In this document: in pieces, positions 1 to 10,439 of the stretch
How the letters are laid out: each line of letters starts with the position of its first letter
How positions within the stretch are numbered: the first letter of the stretch is position 1
NCBI GenBank assembly: GCA_027600665.1
Contig: JADGJL010000176.1
Span: 1-34,881, forward strand
DNA length: 34,881 nucleotides
Direction of reading: 5' to 3'
Source: Irineochytrium annulatum
Lineage: Eukaryota; Chytridiomycota; Chytridiomycetes; Chytridiales; Chytridiaceae
The notes under the pieces: generated by a model
What the model saw: the letters and a program-made list of their open reading frames with translations, nothing else
The model's database searches: none
What the model was told of the DNA's origin: nothing
Translations under genes and position numbers: made by a program

Positions 1-703
1 CCTCCACACCGGCGCCGCGGGGCTCCAGCCGCCCGCGTCGCTGCTGCTCGTCATCGCCCTGATGCTTGGCGGCCCGCCGCTCGCGCTGTTTGCACCCGAT
101 GCGCGGGATGACGCCGGCGTCGTCGTCGACGAGTTGATGAGATCCAGGCCCAAGGCCGAAATGCCGAGGGACTCGAGCGTCGGGCTCGCGGGGGAGGATA
201 AAGACGGGGAGGGCACGTGGGCCGGTAGGAGGAGATCGGCGGAGGATGGAGGGGTCGTACGGATGTTGAGGGATGCCGTGAGAAGCTGTGATGGCGCGCG
301 AGGGGTGGTGGGTGCCATGGGGTTGAAGGGCGGGCGCTCGTCGATGAGGATGTTGAGGGGCTCGGCGGAAGGTGCGATGTCGTTGGGTGACGGGGAGGAA
401 GGGGTGGCCGTGAAGTCGGAGAAGGGCGAGGGGATGTAGCCGTAATTTTTGTAGTGGATTTGGCAGGCCTTGATGCGCTCGGCCATCTGGTGTTGGATTA
501 ATACATGGAATTGATGCGCCCGCAAGCGCAAGAATGTGGTTCACCAGCTCGTACACGGCCTGAGCGTTCGCGACCATGTCTTCGGCCGAGGAGGATCCGG
601 GACCGTTGACGACTTCCTCGATCTCGGCCAAGTCCTCTTCCAGCTTCTGGCATGAGTTCATGCCGGACTCGAAGTACTGACGTCGATGGCCCGGCGGGGG
701 CAT
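1..703 (-). CDS. SKA3: SKA3-like spindle and kinetochore-associated protein, partial (C-terminus beyond window)
   Basis: Seen: an open minus-strand frame begins at the ATG at 701-703 and runs off the left edge. One intron fits at 487-544 (GTGAAC donor, CCAG acceptor), joining codons in phase 0. The N-terminal ~60 residues form a likely coiled coil (QKLEEDLAEIEEVV, then AQAVYELMAERIKACQIHYKNYGYIPSPF). A Ser/Pro/Thr-rich disordered segment follows and contains SPTLESLGISALGL. Known: metazoan SKA3 has an N-terminal helical bundle ending in a KYGYSP-type motif, then a long disordered tail with TPxLExFGIS-type motifs; with SKA1 and SKA2 it links kinetochores to microtubules. Inference: the order and wording of these two motifs suggest SKA3. 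The similarity is short and judged from memory, so an unrelated coiled-coil protein is possible. A further 5' exon above 703 cannot be excluded. Confidence 0.5.
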   Translation of the reverse strand, partial: MPPPGHRRQYFESGMNSCQKLEEDLAEIEEVVNGPGSSSAEDMVANAQAVYELVNHILALAGASIPCINPTPDGRAHQGLPNPLQKLRLHPLALLRLHGHPFLPVTQRHRTFRRAPQHPHRRAPALQPHGTHHPSRAITASHGIPQHPYDPSILRRSPPTGPRALPVFILPREPDARVPRHFGLGPGSHQLVDDDAGVIPRIGCKQRERRAAKHQGDDEQQRRGRLEPRGAGVE

Positions 704-1772
704 GGCCGGCGCGGGTTTCCCGACTTGGTTCCTTGACAGCGCAGAAGGTGAATGAGCGGCTCAGCAGCGATACCCCAGATGATTCCGAGCACCGCAACCC
801 GCTCCAACCATAGCGGTTGTAAAGTGTGACCCCCAACCCCCACATCGGCCAACTCGACGACCAGGAACAGAACTTTTCGCACAGAACCTTAATTGCAACA
901 CGGCAGGTCGACCCCAGATCACTTCCCCGTTCATCATCCGATTCCTGATCCTGCCCTGCCTCCGCTACCAAAGCAAAAAATAAACGCTCACATCAACGAC
1001 TTGAGATCTAGTTCGAGATTCCTCGCGCGCACATGGAGATCATCGAGGAACAAGAGTGAGGTCGACGACAGATTCATCTTCAGGGCTTCGTCTATGCCAA
1101 CGACGTTCGCTGGTGGGTGTCCGTCGGTTGGTTGAGCACGATCCGGACGGTGATGTCCAGACTCTGATGCTACTATTCCCTTGAATATGAAGATCACACG
1201 TTAGGCGAGCGGAAAAACGAACAGGCGGCTGGCAAAGGCGCTGGGTCCGAGGCTGCATCCTCTTTTCCAGTTTACCATGCTACTCCCTACTTGAGGATCG
1301 TGCCCACTCCATTCGCGACGTGCGAGGATGGCTTGGCGTCATCCTCCCTCGGCACGCGCTCGGGCATGAGCGGCGTGGTGACCGTAAACTCGCCGACGCG
1401 ACAATGAGGTTGACCCGGGCGAGTTCCATGTGGTGATACGAATGAGGGAAGGCGATAAAGGACTTTGGAGGTGTTGTAAGTGCAAGTGTTGAAGCCGTTG
1501 TCGGTCTGCTGTTATCAATAAATAAAATGGCTGCATGAGTTGACTGTAAATGAAGCTTACGAAAGCCATAATAGTAGAAACGTCAAAATAATGTTGTAAA
1601 GAAATTTAATAGAAGGCTCGAATGTTGGAGAGAAGCCAATCAACCCGATGCAAAAATTTAAACAGAAAAGCTCTTTGTCTTGAGTAACACTCATCTCTTC
1701 CTTGCAGCTAGAGGTCCATATGACACTCACGATAGCCAAGAGACCACAAAAAACGAATCCCCACGAATACGC
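704..1772. other. Intergenic, no convincing gene
   Basis: This 1069-bp stretch lies between the SKA3-like start and the 3' end of the NIPA gene, both on the minus strand. It should hold the SKA3-like promoter and the NIPA 3' UTR. The part 960-1400 is GC-rich and contains a plus-strand frame without a stop from about 1190 to 1405, but with no start codon of its own and no recognisable motif. A plus-strand AATAAA lies near 1518-1527 (in ATAAATAAAATGG). The part 1530-1770 is AT-rich. A small spliced plus-strand gene near 1040-1410 is conceivable, but I cannot support one. Confidence 0.4.
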
Positions 1773-3999
1773 TCAACTACCGCCCCTTTCCCTTTTCTCC
1801 GCCCCATCTACGTAAACGGGCAGCGTCACCGGTGCTGCCAGCGTCATCCCGATCGAGTTCCTCTTCGCGCCTCCCTCCTCCTCGCCCCTCGTTGAACCCC
1901 TCCGCACCGATATCGGCAGCGCGAGCGGCACGTTGAAGTCAGTTTCGGCCGTGGACGGGTGTTGCTGTACGGGCGCGCTCATTGAGCGCGTTTGTGGCGG
2001 CTGCGGGGCGGATCGGAGCAATGGCGCAGCGGATGAGATGGAGTTGTTGGAGGGTGAGGGGGAGACGGCAGCGCGGAGTAAGGTCGCGAATGTCGGGCCG
2101 GGGGAAGGTGCATTGGACGAAGCGTCGGAGCCTCGACCGCCGCGAGAGTACCGCCGTGGGCCGGGGGACGAGGAGGACGAGGTGGCTGTTGGCGGGTACT
2201 CGGGAATCTTAGAGGAGGAGGTTGGAGGGGAAGACGGGTCGGCCTCTGCCGATGCTTTCCGGGACGCGAAGGGGTTAGGAATGCTGTAGCGTTGCGTGGT
2301 TGTGGAGTGGTGCGCGTCGGATTGGAGGGGGAGGATGAATGTGGAGGAGCCGGAGGAGTGCGATGAGCTGAGGAATTTGCCGTAGTCGTCTTCCGCGACG
2401 ATCTCGTCCACTTCGCGTTCCTTCTGCTTCTTTGACCGGGATTGCTTCGTCTTGCTGCTTCTTTGATCGTTGTCGGAAACTGTAGACTGCAGCCGCGGAG
2501 AGGAAGCGTCGACTGAGTCCGCGTCGTCGCTCCGGGCAGCTCCACCCCTCGCGCCATCACTATCAGAGCAGTCCTCCGCCTCCTCACCCTTCAGCCGCTC
2601 TCTCACATGGAACTTCCGCTCGCCATCCCCAGCGGCGCCGTCCTCCCCGTTGAAGATCCCCGCCGCGGCCATCGCAGCCTCCTCCTCCAGCTGCATCGAC
2701 AACTTCAGGCTGGCCTCCGATCGCTGGCGTTTAAGCTCCAGGAGTTTCATGGCCTTGATGTTGTACTGGAAGAGGAGGGCGACGCCGCCGATGATGATGA
2801 GGAAACCCGCAATGATCGACGCGCCGCTGATGATCGAGTCGACCGAGAAACCGCGGAAGAGGACCGCCGAGCTCACCTGATCATGACGTTAGACCACAAA
2901 AATTACGGGCGATTATGGGGCTCACCATGGTCATCGTGGTAAAGAAGACATAGTAGACTGGCGTAACGATGGACGTAGAGAACTCTGCAAGCGCTTTGTT
3001 CAGGAAGTTGATTTGAATAATGATGGTGAAGACTATGAAGGCCATGAGAGGGTAAATGGGCCATTGGAGGAATTGATTATCATGAGGCCATTGACTTGCG
3101 GTGTAAACGACGGAGGAGCCGAAGCCTGAAGTCAAGGTGAGTAAGCGGACAAAGGCAGTAGAGCAGTCAAGGCCAAGCGTACCTTGCGTGCTCAACACGA
3201 GGAAGGAACCGACGGTGGAGCAGATCGAGATGTACACCAGCGGATTCTTGTCGCCGTATCGCGGGGCGACGTAGTATATCATGCCGAGAATGAACCCGAG
3301 CGCTAGAATCGCGTAGCACAGGAACCCCGGCGAAATGACATAGGAGAAGAACTCCGGGATCGTCTGCGTGGAGTTGCTAGAGGGCGCGTGGAGGACGATG
3401 ATGACGGCACCGATCAGGCATTGCCCACAGCCGATCTTGCCGGAGAAGCTGAGATGCTCCTTCAGAAAAATGGAAGACAGGATCGCGCTTTGCACCTGGT
3501 TAGCCACGGGAACGTCAAGAGAAGAATCAAAGACTTGCCTTATGACCACGCTAAGAGCTCCCAAAGGCGTCACCAAGATCGCGGGCACGAATGCATACGC
3601 CCCAAAGTTCGCCACCTCGCCCACGGCCACTGAAATCTGCATTAGCAAACACGTCCCCGATCCAACATCCGACATCCGGCTGCGACACTCACTCAGCAAC
3701 ATCCCTAGCCACCATACGCCCGACTTCAAGTACGCATGCCCTCCTCCCGCCTTTCCACCAACAGCGCTCTCGAGGTCATTCGATATGGAACCCTCGCGGG
3801 ATCGCCGCTGCTCCAGCTCCTCCTTGAGCCGCTGGCTCTCGTTCAGGCCCATCTTCTGGAAGATGAACGAGCTGCCGATGAAAGCGCCCGAGGACAAGGC
3901 CAAGGCGATGCCTGCTATCTTGTACCATCCTATTGAGATGCGGTGAGCGGCGATTGGAGAGCACGGCGGACGGGACAACGAACCTGGCGCGTCGGCCAT
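1773..3999 (-). CDS. NIPA-family magnesium transporter with long disordered C-terminal tail
   Basis: NIPA proteins are multi-pass Mg2+ transporters of the plasma membrane and endosomes, distantly related to drug/metabolite transporters. Exons on the complement are 3984-3999, 3693-3929, 3539-3629, 3183-3487, 2926-3125 and 1773-2876. They sum to 1953 nt and encode 650 residues. Family hallmarks are continuous only after splicing: WYKIAGIALALSSGAFIGSSF near the N-terminus, GMLLMAVGEVANFGAYAF, ILVTPLGALSVVISAILSS, GKIGCGQCLIGAVIIVLHAP, and TPVYYVFFTTMTMVSSAVLF. About nine membrane segments fill residues 6-315. Residues 315-650 form a charged, Ser/Pro-rich tail with no recognised domain. Usual family members have 330-450 residues, so the tail is unusually long. 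Intron 3488-3538 is GC-AG. Four of the five introns have lengths divisible by three and lack in-frame stops. Confidence 0.93.
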
Positions 4000-4299
4000 G
4001 GCTTATGCGTGGGCGTAGTTGGGGGTGGAGAGTCTTGGTGGGAGTTCCGATGAGGCCTTGCTGAAAGATGGATGCGAGGGAAGCCTGGCCGGGGAGGCAA
4101 GGCGTGGCGTGGCGGCCGTGCAGGTGGGAGTCTGAAAGTCCGGTAAGAGTTCGAAGTCCAAGCCCAAATTGGGATGTCGTGCAAACGGCCAGCAAAAATC
4201 ATGCCATTATTTTTTAAGAAATTAATATATGTGGAACAAACAGCAAGTGTCGGATAAATCCCACAATTATAAGCGCCTCGCATATGAGTTAAATCGTCG
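4000..4299. other. Spacer holding the NIPA promoter and 3' end of the next gene
   Basis: A 300-bp gap lies between the NIPA start codon (minus strand) and the stop codon of the 626-residue gene (minus strand). It is GC-rich next to NIPA and AT-rich at 4200-4299. I see no clear TATA box and no AATAAA on the minus strand. Confidence 0.5.
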
Positions 4300-6282
4300 C
4301 TATCGTTCTTTCGCGGCTCCGTCGAAGGCACGTCGTCTCATCAGTCCCTGCAGCCTCTCCATCTCCTCTCGCAGCCGCTTATTCGTCTCCACGGCTTCTT
4401 TTTCTTCCTCTGCCAAGCCTTCTCGCCTCGTGCCTGCCCTCGTATCCTTTGGATCATTACGGAAAGCCAGCATTTGCAGCATCTCCATCGAGTCGACAAC
4501 CCTCCTCATCCTTTTCTTTGCCGAGTAAACGACAACCCCATTCCCCAGGTCAAACACGTCCTCTTCCACCTCCCCAACGAGCCGTTTCCGCCCCTTGATG
4601 GCGTTAGGCGTCGCCGAGTCGGCTCGGACCAGCTGCAGACAGCTTCCTGGTGACGCAACGGAAGACGGCCATGATCCGTCAACTGATATCACAGACGACG
4701 CGTCCATGGCTAGAGTGGCCGCGTCCGCCGGCGGCGACGGCTCCATTGGTTCATCCTGAGTGATCGGCTGACGCGCGGCTCGCTTGACGTCACGCGTCGA
4801 CTGGGCCCCGTTGGCGGTAGATATGGATAGATCGGAGACGGAATCCCGTGATGGTGAAGCGTGCGCGACGTGAGCCGGAGGAACAAGCGCGTGTCCGGCT
4901 TTGGTCCGTCGGCTGCGTCTCGACGCCAGCGAGGTCGAGATGACCGCGCGTGGTTCAATCGTAACAGCCGCGTCGTCATCCGGTGGCGAGTCGCAAGGAT
5001 GATGAGTCGAACGACCGACGGCATGTGACTCAGCGACACCCGCGGTTCGCCGCTCGTCGTCGATAAAACCCTCCTGTCCCACCGGTGGTTCCGCGGCGTC
5101 GACTGATGCGGGCAATTCGGTCGGTTTTCGATTATCCCGAGCGTCCTCGGCGGCTACGGGTGTTGGCGAAGCAGTTGAAGACCTGTCCGCGAGGGCAGCG
5201 GACAATGACGGCTGTTGCCCGTCCGCGTCCTGATCATCCAGGCTTGCTGCTGCGACGGGCGGCACATTCGCAAGCCTCTCAACTACTAGAGGACCCGCGA
5301 GAGCAGCGTTTGGTATCCCAGACAAGTACTCGAAGAAAGCGTCGATGTGATTAATTTTGATCCATTTGTGCAGTCTGCGGCCGTACGTCTTGTGGCTGGC
5401 GTCGAAGCCTATTCTCTGCAGAAGATCATCTGCCGAAGCAACCTTCCGAAACCAGTCACTACGACAAATCATAGAAGCTGTCAGCAAAAACGCAAACCTT
5501 TGCAGACCTTCCCGCCCCCATCATGACATAAAACAAATCATAACACCTCGCCTTGTTGCGCCCCGTGTTCGGCATCCTCTCAAACTTCTTTATGTGATCC
5601 TCGGCCCTGCAGATCTCGTACGAGGCCGCCTCGACCATGACCGTGCCCAGGCGCTGATGATGATTGTGCAAGAAATCGCGGTACAGCGTCGCGATCCCCT
5701 TCCGAGACACGACCGTCCCCCCGCCGTGGCCAACCATCAGCTCGGACGGCGCCGATCGCGGAGGCCACGATGCCGGGATGGATGGCTTTGATGAGACCTT
5801 CGGTAATGCTGACAATGACGTGGACGTTGGGAGCGTGTGAGCAAACGCGGGTCCGACTTCTCTGAACGGCGCCGCGGAGTCATGGGCACCCGCCGCCGCC
5901 GCCGTTCCCACCATGGGTGCGCCAGCCGACCCAACAGCCCCGGGTAAGTACGCCGACGCGGTTGGTGGTATGTAGTATGCGGCAGCAGCGCCAAAGGCGT
6001 TGGCGGGATTCTTGGAGCAGGCGCTGTCATGCGCTCCTCCGACCGCGGGTGTGGGGACCGTGACCATCTGCGCGTTGGCCCGACCGAAGATGGCCTGCAG
6101 TTGAATCTGCTCAAGCTGTTTCTTAAAGGCTTGGCGTACGATCTCTGCTGCTGCGGCCTTGGTTAAAGGTTAGTTGCGGATGTTTTGACATTTAAGAGTT
6201 ATAGGCTTGCCTTGACGGCGTCCCCATTTGGGGCCGCGCCCTCTGAAGTCCCTGCGAGACCGGGAACTGACGTCGACGACAT
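4300..6282 (-). CDS. Uncharacterised 626-residue protein
   Basis: I do not recognise this protein. Exons on the complement are 6211-6282, 5508-6157 and 4300-5458. They sum to 1881 nt (626 residues), starting at MSSTSVPGLAG. The first intron (6158-6210) is GC-AG with donor AAG|GCAAGC and branch point CTAAC. The second (5459-5507) is GT-AG. Visible layout: a short amphipathic helix after the first junction (AAAAEIVRQAFKKQLEQIQL), a low-complexity Ala/Pro/Ser segment, then a conserved-looking block near residues 165-265 with many charged and aromatic residues (GIATLYRDFLHNHHQRLG, DWFRKVASADDLLQRIGF, KTYGRRLHKWIKINHIDAFF). A long disordered middle follows, ending in a predicted coiled coil (EEEKEAVETNKRLREEMERL). 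No signal peptide or membrane segment is seen. A nuclear or scaffold role is possible but only a guess. It is divergent from the membrane-protein gene at 6395. Confidence 0.75.
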
Positions 6283-6394
6283 AATCACGTCTCGTCTCCT
6301 GAGGGTGGGGGCGTTGACTGTTGGCTGTCGATGTGAAAGCTCTGTCAAAGTCTTCCGAGCAAGTTTGCTCGCTCCAAGGCGATTTGACCTTACA
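6283..6394. promoter_or_regulatory. Short divergent intergenic region
   Basis: The 112 bp between two divergent start codons (6282 minus, 6395 plus) must hold both promoters, unless they lie in transcribed sequence. No TATA box is visible. Inferred from gene layout only. Confidence 0.4.
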
Positions 6395-7708
6395 ATGGCC
6401 TCCACCACGGCTTCGACGACGGCCACCACCGTCGGCTCGGACGATCATGCCGGCGAGGAGGGCCCCAAGGTCGACATCGTGACCGAGACGCCGCGCGTCG
6501 AGGACGGGCGTAATTCCGCCACACCCCAGACGAAGTGGTCCTTTTGGCAGCTGGTGGACCCGCACCTGCAGGACTTTGACGAGGAGATGTTCGCTACGTC
6601 GGTTCACGTCACGCCGCAGCGGCTCATCCTGATCCGGATGCTCATGGTGAGTCCTAAACTACCTCATTTCCACTGATCATACCTCATTGGCGCGGGCACG
6701 CCCACCACCCTCTCGTTATCTTCAAAAGATGGCGCCGTTTAACGCTTTTATCAGGCTTTCTACTGCATCTGCGTCATACCGATTGATTTATTTAATCCGT
6801 ATGCAGTTCCTGTCACGAATGCGAAGGTAGAGTATGACGGAAGTGGTACCGGCGCAGTTTCTCATCTTCATGATATCCTGTGTCGCAGATCTTTTACTTG
6901 ACGTACTTCACCAACCTGACGTACATCGGGCTCCTCATCTACCTTCTCGTGAGTTGGGGTGACCTTTTGCACTTTCCGCCGTCAGCTTATAGTTCCTTTC
7001 CATTTTAGACGGCGTCGTACAACACGTGGATCTTCATTAAGGATGGATATAGCGCGCGCCGACTCCACGAGCGTCCGGCCTGGCTGCGATGGATCAACTG
7101 GAATCTCTACGCCTGCGCCGCCGTTTTCCACTGGGTTCGCATTCTTACTTCCAATTTCGTTGCCAAATCCGTGCACGCGCTAACGTTATGCTGTACTCTG
7201 ACAGATCGTCCCCTTCGTTTTCTGGACCGTCCTCTCCGAGCCAATGTTCAACCACCCGAGGGCCTACGACGTCTTCTGCAACGTCTCCGTGCACGGCATC
7301 ACTTTCGTCTTCATCATGATCGAGTTCTTCATGGGCCGCGTTCCCCTCTTCTTCTCCCAGTGGACAGGATTTGTTTTCATTGCGGCGCTGTACATGTGCG
7401 CGACCCAGGTGTTCCATGCCACGCTCTCATACTTGGTTGCTGATATACCGGAGGATTAGTGAGTCTTTACTGCTATTCGTTGCGTTTGGCCGAAGTCTAA
7501 TTGCGAGAACAGCCCACACGGCTATTGGGTGTACCCCTTCCTTGACACGTCCAACCGCCTGGCAGCGCTATCGTACATCGCGCTTTTCCTTGTCTTCATC
7601 GGTTTCTGGTTCCTCGTCGTCGCCGTCCACCGCGGCCGCGACCGCAAAAGAGCTCGCCTGGGTTTGCGGGTAGTCTTACCTGACCGTCCTCATCATGAAT
7701 TGCCTTAG
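6395..7708 (+). CDS. Multi-pass membrane protein, possibly AIG1/FAR-17a or rolling-stone-like
   Basis: Exons are 6395-6646, 6755-6826, 6889-6948, 7009-7134, 7205-7458 and 7513-7708. They sum to 960 nt (319 residues). A Ser/Thr-rich cytosolic N-terminus of about 75 residues precedes six or seven hydrophobic segments: IFYLTYFTNLTYIGLLIYLL, ACAAVFHWIVPFVFWTVLSE, VSVHGITFVFIMIEFFMG, TGFVFIAALYMCATQVFHA and LSYIALFLVFIGFWFLVVAV. The stretch VHGITFVFIMIEFFM, followed by GYWVYPFLD before the last helix, resembles the AIG1/FAR-17a layout (NHGMHT..., then GxWVYPFL), a family that includes lipid (FAHFA) hydrolases, and also the rolling-stone family. The assignment is by memory of motifs and is weak. 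The last exon may be spliced differently: a donor GTAGTC at about 7671 and a good pyrimidine tract plus CAG before 7745 would give a shorter C-terminus. Confidence 0.75.
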
Positions 7709-8100
7709 TAGTGGCTTGCAATAATGACCTTCTCTTTTTCCCCAGACTTTTGCAGATGATCTTGTGGCATGATTTAATTTTTTTATATATTCGTTGACTC
7801 GATTCTTTTGCATGCTTGCTTGATATAGACAGCGATAATGAATAATGATAATTACAAAGAATGAAAACTAAATAGGGTAATGATCGCAATTTCGCCCCTT
7901 TACGTCGGAATGCATCAACTTCATCCGGCGTGCCAGGTGGGGGTTATAGCAAACATAATGCCAATTCGAAGGCTGCATACCCAGCCACAGCCGCATCTGC
8001 CCAAGCTTGTGAACCCGCGTTATAGTCGCGTTTACCGGTCAACGGCGGTTTTTAAACACTTCATAAAACATGAGCTCAAAAGGCAAAATATCCATGAAAC
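7709..8100. other. Convergent 3' intergenic region, nothing recognised
   Basis: This 392-bp region lies between the stop codons of the plus-strand membrane protein and the minus-strand CIA2B gene. It is AT-rich around 7740-7870, as expected for 3' UTRs. No repeat, RNA gene or open frame of note was found. Confidence 0.5.
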
Positions 8101-8760
8101 TCAGACCTGATTCACAACCTCCTGCAAATGCGCATTCTCCATAGCAGCCGCTACCCGCTCCTTGTCATTCAGCTGCTTGTTAACTGCAAATATCAACAAT
8201 TACGTCAGCGACGTGGACACGGACGGCCAAAATTCAATATCCTCCTTCTTACCAGCCGCCTCACTTTGATGCGTCCCCTCCCTAACCCTTACGTCCACCT
8301 TGAACCGAGCCGGCAGCGACCTGAGCAGCCGCACGCGAATGCACAGCCCAATCAGCGTCGCCATCGAGCAGTGTGGGATCGTCGGCGTGAACTCGACGAG
8401 GATCTCATGGTGGTCGTGGTCGATCTGGATGTGCTCGGCCTGCGTCACGTTTAGCTGCTCGAGCGTCAGCTATTTGACCGAGTTTGGTCAGTCCTCCACA
8501 TTTAACAAAAAGATCATGTATGCAGGATAGGCTTACAGGATGCTCTGGGTCGTTGATATGCCGGATCAAGTCTGCGTTGTTCAGCCACGTCAGCAGTGAG
8601 GTTTTGCTGACAAAAACGACCAACCGAATATCTCCTGCCCGTCGATCTCGTCCACGGCGTCCTCGTCCAGCTCAAGGACACCGTCATGAACCTTCCGAGA
8701 GGTGACCTTCGAGACCTGAAAGACGACTGGGTTGCTGTTGTCGAGGGGCTTGCTGTCCAT
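8101..8760 (-). CDS. CIA2B: CIA2B/MIP18 cytosolic iron-sulfur assembly factor (FAM96B-like)
   Basis: CIA2B works with CIA1 and MMS19 in the CIA targeting complex, which delivers 4Fe-4S clusters to cytosolic and nuclear proteins such as DNA polymerases and helicases. Exons on the complement are 8625-8760, 8537-8571, 8253-8469 and 8101-8183. They sum to 471 nt (156 residues; the human protein has 163). The sequence shows [20 protein letters not shown], then [16 protein letters not shown] with the invariant reactive Cys near residue 91, then [36 protein letters not shown] and the C-terminal HLQEVVNQV. Each of these blocks matches the CIA2B branch. The start at 8760 gives a normal family N-terminus. 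It lies on the same strand as the mitochondrial ferredoxin gene, 744 bp downstream of it. Confidence 0.96.
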
Positions 8761-9504
8761 CTTGGGAGTTGCAAATGGATGGGATGCAAAGTTTGACCGA
8801 GGAAGTGGATCTCAGCAATCACTGCGTATTGCCGTGCTCCGAAGAAGTTTAAGAGGGTGTGGCGATGCGTCGCCCTCTCCATGCAATCGTCCTCCTGAGT
8901 TGTCCGTGAACCGTGACCAAGAGTAATCAATCACTTCCGAGCATGAGCCAGCATCAGTCGTTGCAGGAATATAATCGGCGTGGTCCGAACGGAAGCGGCC
9001 AGGAAGCAGATACATGCCGAGCAGAGTACACGGTCCTCCGCAGCGACTAGAAAGAAAAAACGAAAGAAACTTCCTCCGCGGGGGAGGAGAGAATTCGCTG
9101 TCCATGGCCAGGTGAAGCTTTTCACAGTCGCGGATTTACCCTCAAATTTTAGATCATCTGTGCTTCACCGGCGGAAGTGCACCTTTATATCGTTTGCAAG
9201 CCCGACTTCCCAAGCGAGCGGAGGGGGAAGGGAGGGGAGGTTTTGGCAGGACATAATTCGTCGGAACCGTCCACCCTCGGGCGGCGACCTGGGCATCGGA
9301 GATGCAGGTTCATCCGTAGACATCGGTGTTCAGCCTCGTCTGTTGCGTCGATAGTGTGCGGGAGGAGATAAAGGATAACGCAAAGACCATGAAAGGATCG
9401 CAAGGGTGAGTGACGACATGGTTAGCGCTAATGTTACCGTGGGTTATTATGTACTGTTTAATGCAGCAAAATGCAACGATATATAGGTATGCGAAAGTGC
9501 TCCG
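8761..9504. other. Intergenic region upstream of CIA2B
   Basis: This 744-bp stretch contains the CIA2B promoter and the ferredoxin 3' UTR. It includes purine-rich tracts at 9047-9090 and 9215-9242 and several open frames on both strands, none with recognisable protein motifs. No tRNA, repeat or TATA box is clear. Confidence 0.45.
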
Positions 9505-10350
9505 CTAAGAATCCTTCAGATTTACGTTCCGGGTTGCTTTGGGTATCCGCACAGTCATCCCATGAAGCTCCTTACACATCTCTACCTGACACCCCAGCCG
9601 TGACCTTTATCAAAAGTTAAAGGAAGGAGAAGGGAACTTATGGTGATGTTTGAACGTACGTTTCTGTTAACCCAAAAGCAAGATCCAGCATATCATTTTC
9701 CTCGTCCGTCGGCTCCTCCAATTTATCGTAATACTGCTGCTCCATGATGACATGACAAGTGGAGCAAGCGAGCGAACCCTCGCAGGCGCCTATTAAAGTC
9801 GTCGTCAGTTAAACATAAAGGAATTGCAGCCCACCTTCAAGCTCGATGTCGTACGTATGCGCAATATCCAAAAGATTCCATCCGTCCTTCGCAACCACTG
9901 TTATCTTTTCGTCCTCCGCCGTGATATATGTGACTTCGTGCCTGAGGCATTCAAAGTCAGCATGTAGAAACCAAAAACGCTCCCTTACCCTTCTCCTTTT
10001 TTTAACCGCTGGAGAACGTTATGCCGACTGACTGCATTTACGCGGGGTTAACGTCAAATCCCTTCTCGTATGCAAACGATCCGATTACCGGCAGTCGTAT
10101 GGAAGGACGACGCGAGTACGGACCCGATGGTCGACGGTGCTGGTATGATCCTTGCCTGTCGGCCGGCAACTCGGGGGTCACTGCGGGCAGCAAACCGAGA
10201 CAGGTTCGTCGTCCTAACGGCCCTCAGGGGCGGGGCCGTCCAAAGCGATCGCGCGGCCGGGCCGGTGGTGGCGGCGTGCAGGCATGTCTCCCGCATGCAT
10301 CGCATCGGCGACGTGGCGAGAGTTGCAATGGTTGGTGATCGGGCTGGCAT
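9505..10350 (-). CDS. YAH1: Mitochondrial [2Fe-2S] ferredoxin (adrenodoxin/Yah1 type)
   Basis: Yah1 passes electrons from Arh1 (ferredoxin reductase) to the mitochondrial Isu1 scaffold during Fe-S cluster synthesis, and to heme A and CoQ synthesis. Exons on the complement are 10089-10350, 9989-10031, 9835-9941, 9660-9789 and 9505-9604. They sum to 642 nt (213 residues). The first ~90 residues are Arg/Ser/Ala-rich with few acids ([15 protein letters not shown]... SSFHTTAVSRHN), a clear mitochondrial presequence. The ferredoxin domain has all four cluster ligands: [10 protein letters not shown] (about residues 140, 146, 149) and LGCQ (about 186). The acidic helix [25 protein letters not shown], which docks the reductase, is also typical. 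The ATG at 10350 is the first in frame. It is divergent from BCAT, with 89 bp between start codons. Confidence 0.96.
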
Positions 10351-10439
10351 TCTCTTCTGGAACCTGTCGAAGGCCCGCAAGATTTAGATATCACTGTGAT
10401 TCCGCTCGACGACCGCGTCGTTATAACATCTGCTGAACG
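10351..10439. promoter_or_regulatory. 89-bp divergent promoter region between ferredoxin and BCAT
   Basis: Two nuclear genes for mitochondrial proteins start 89 bp apart in opposite directions (10350 minus, 10440 plus). The short spacing implies shared or overlapping promoters. No TATA box was seen. Co-regulation is inferred from layout. Confidence 0.45.

Noticed and set aside
1095..1131. Plus-strand peptide GFVYANDVRW resembling a reverse transcriptase YADD box
   Set aside because: The second catalytic Asp is absent in this reading (YAND), and no other RT motif or element boundary is nearby. The match is too short to mean a retroelement.
1040..1410. Possible small spliced plus-strand gene starting MEIIEEQE
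   Set aside because: It would need a 29-bp intron, shorter than any other here, and the resulting protein matches nothing I know.
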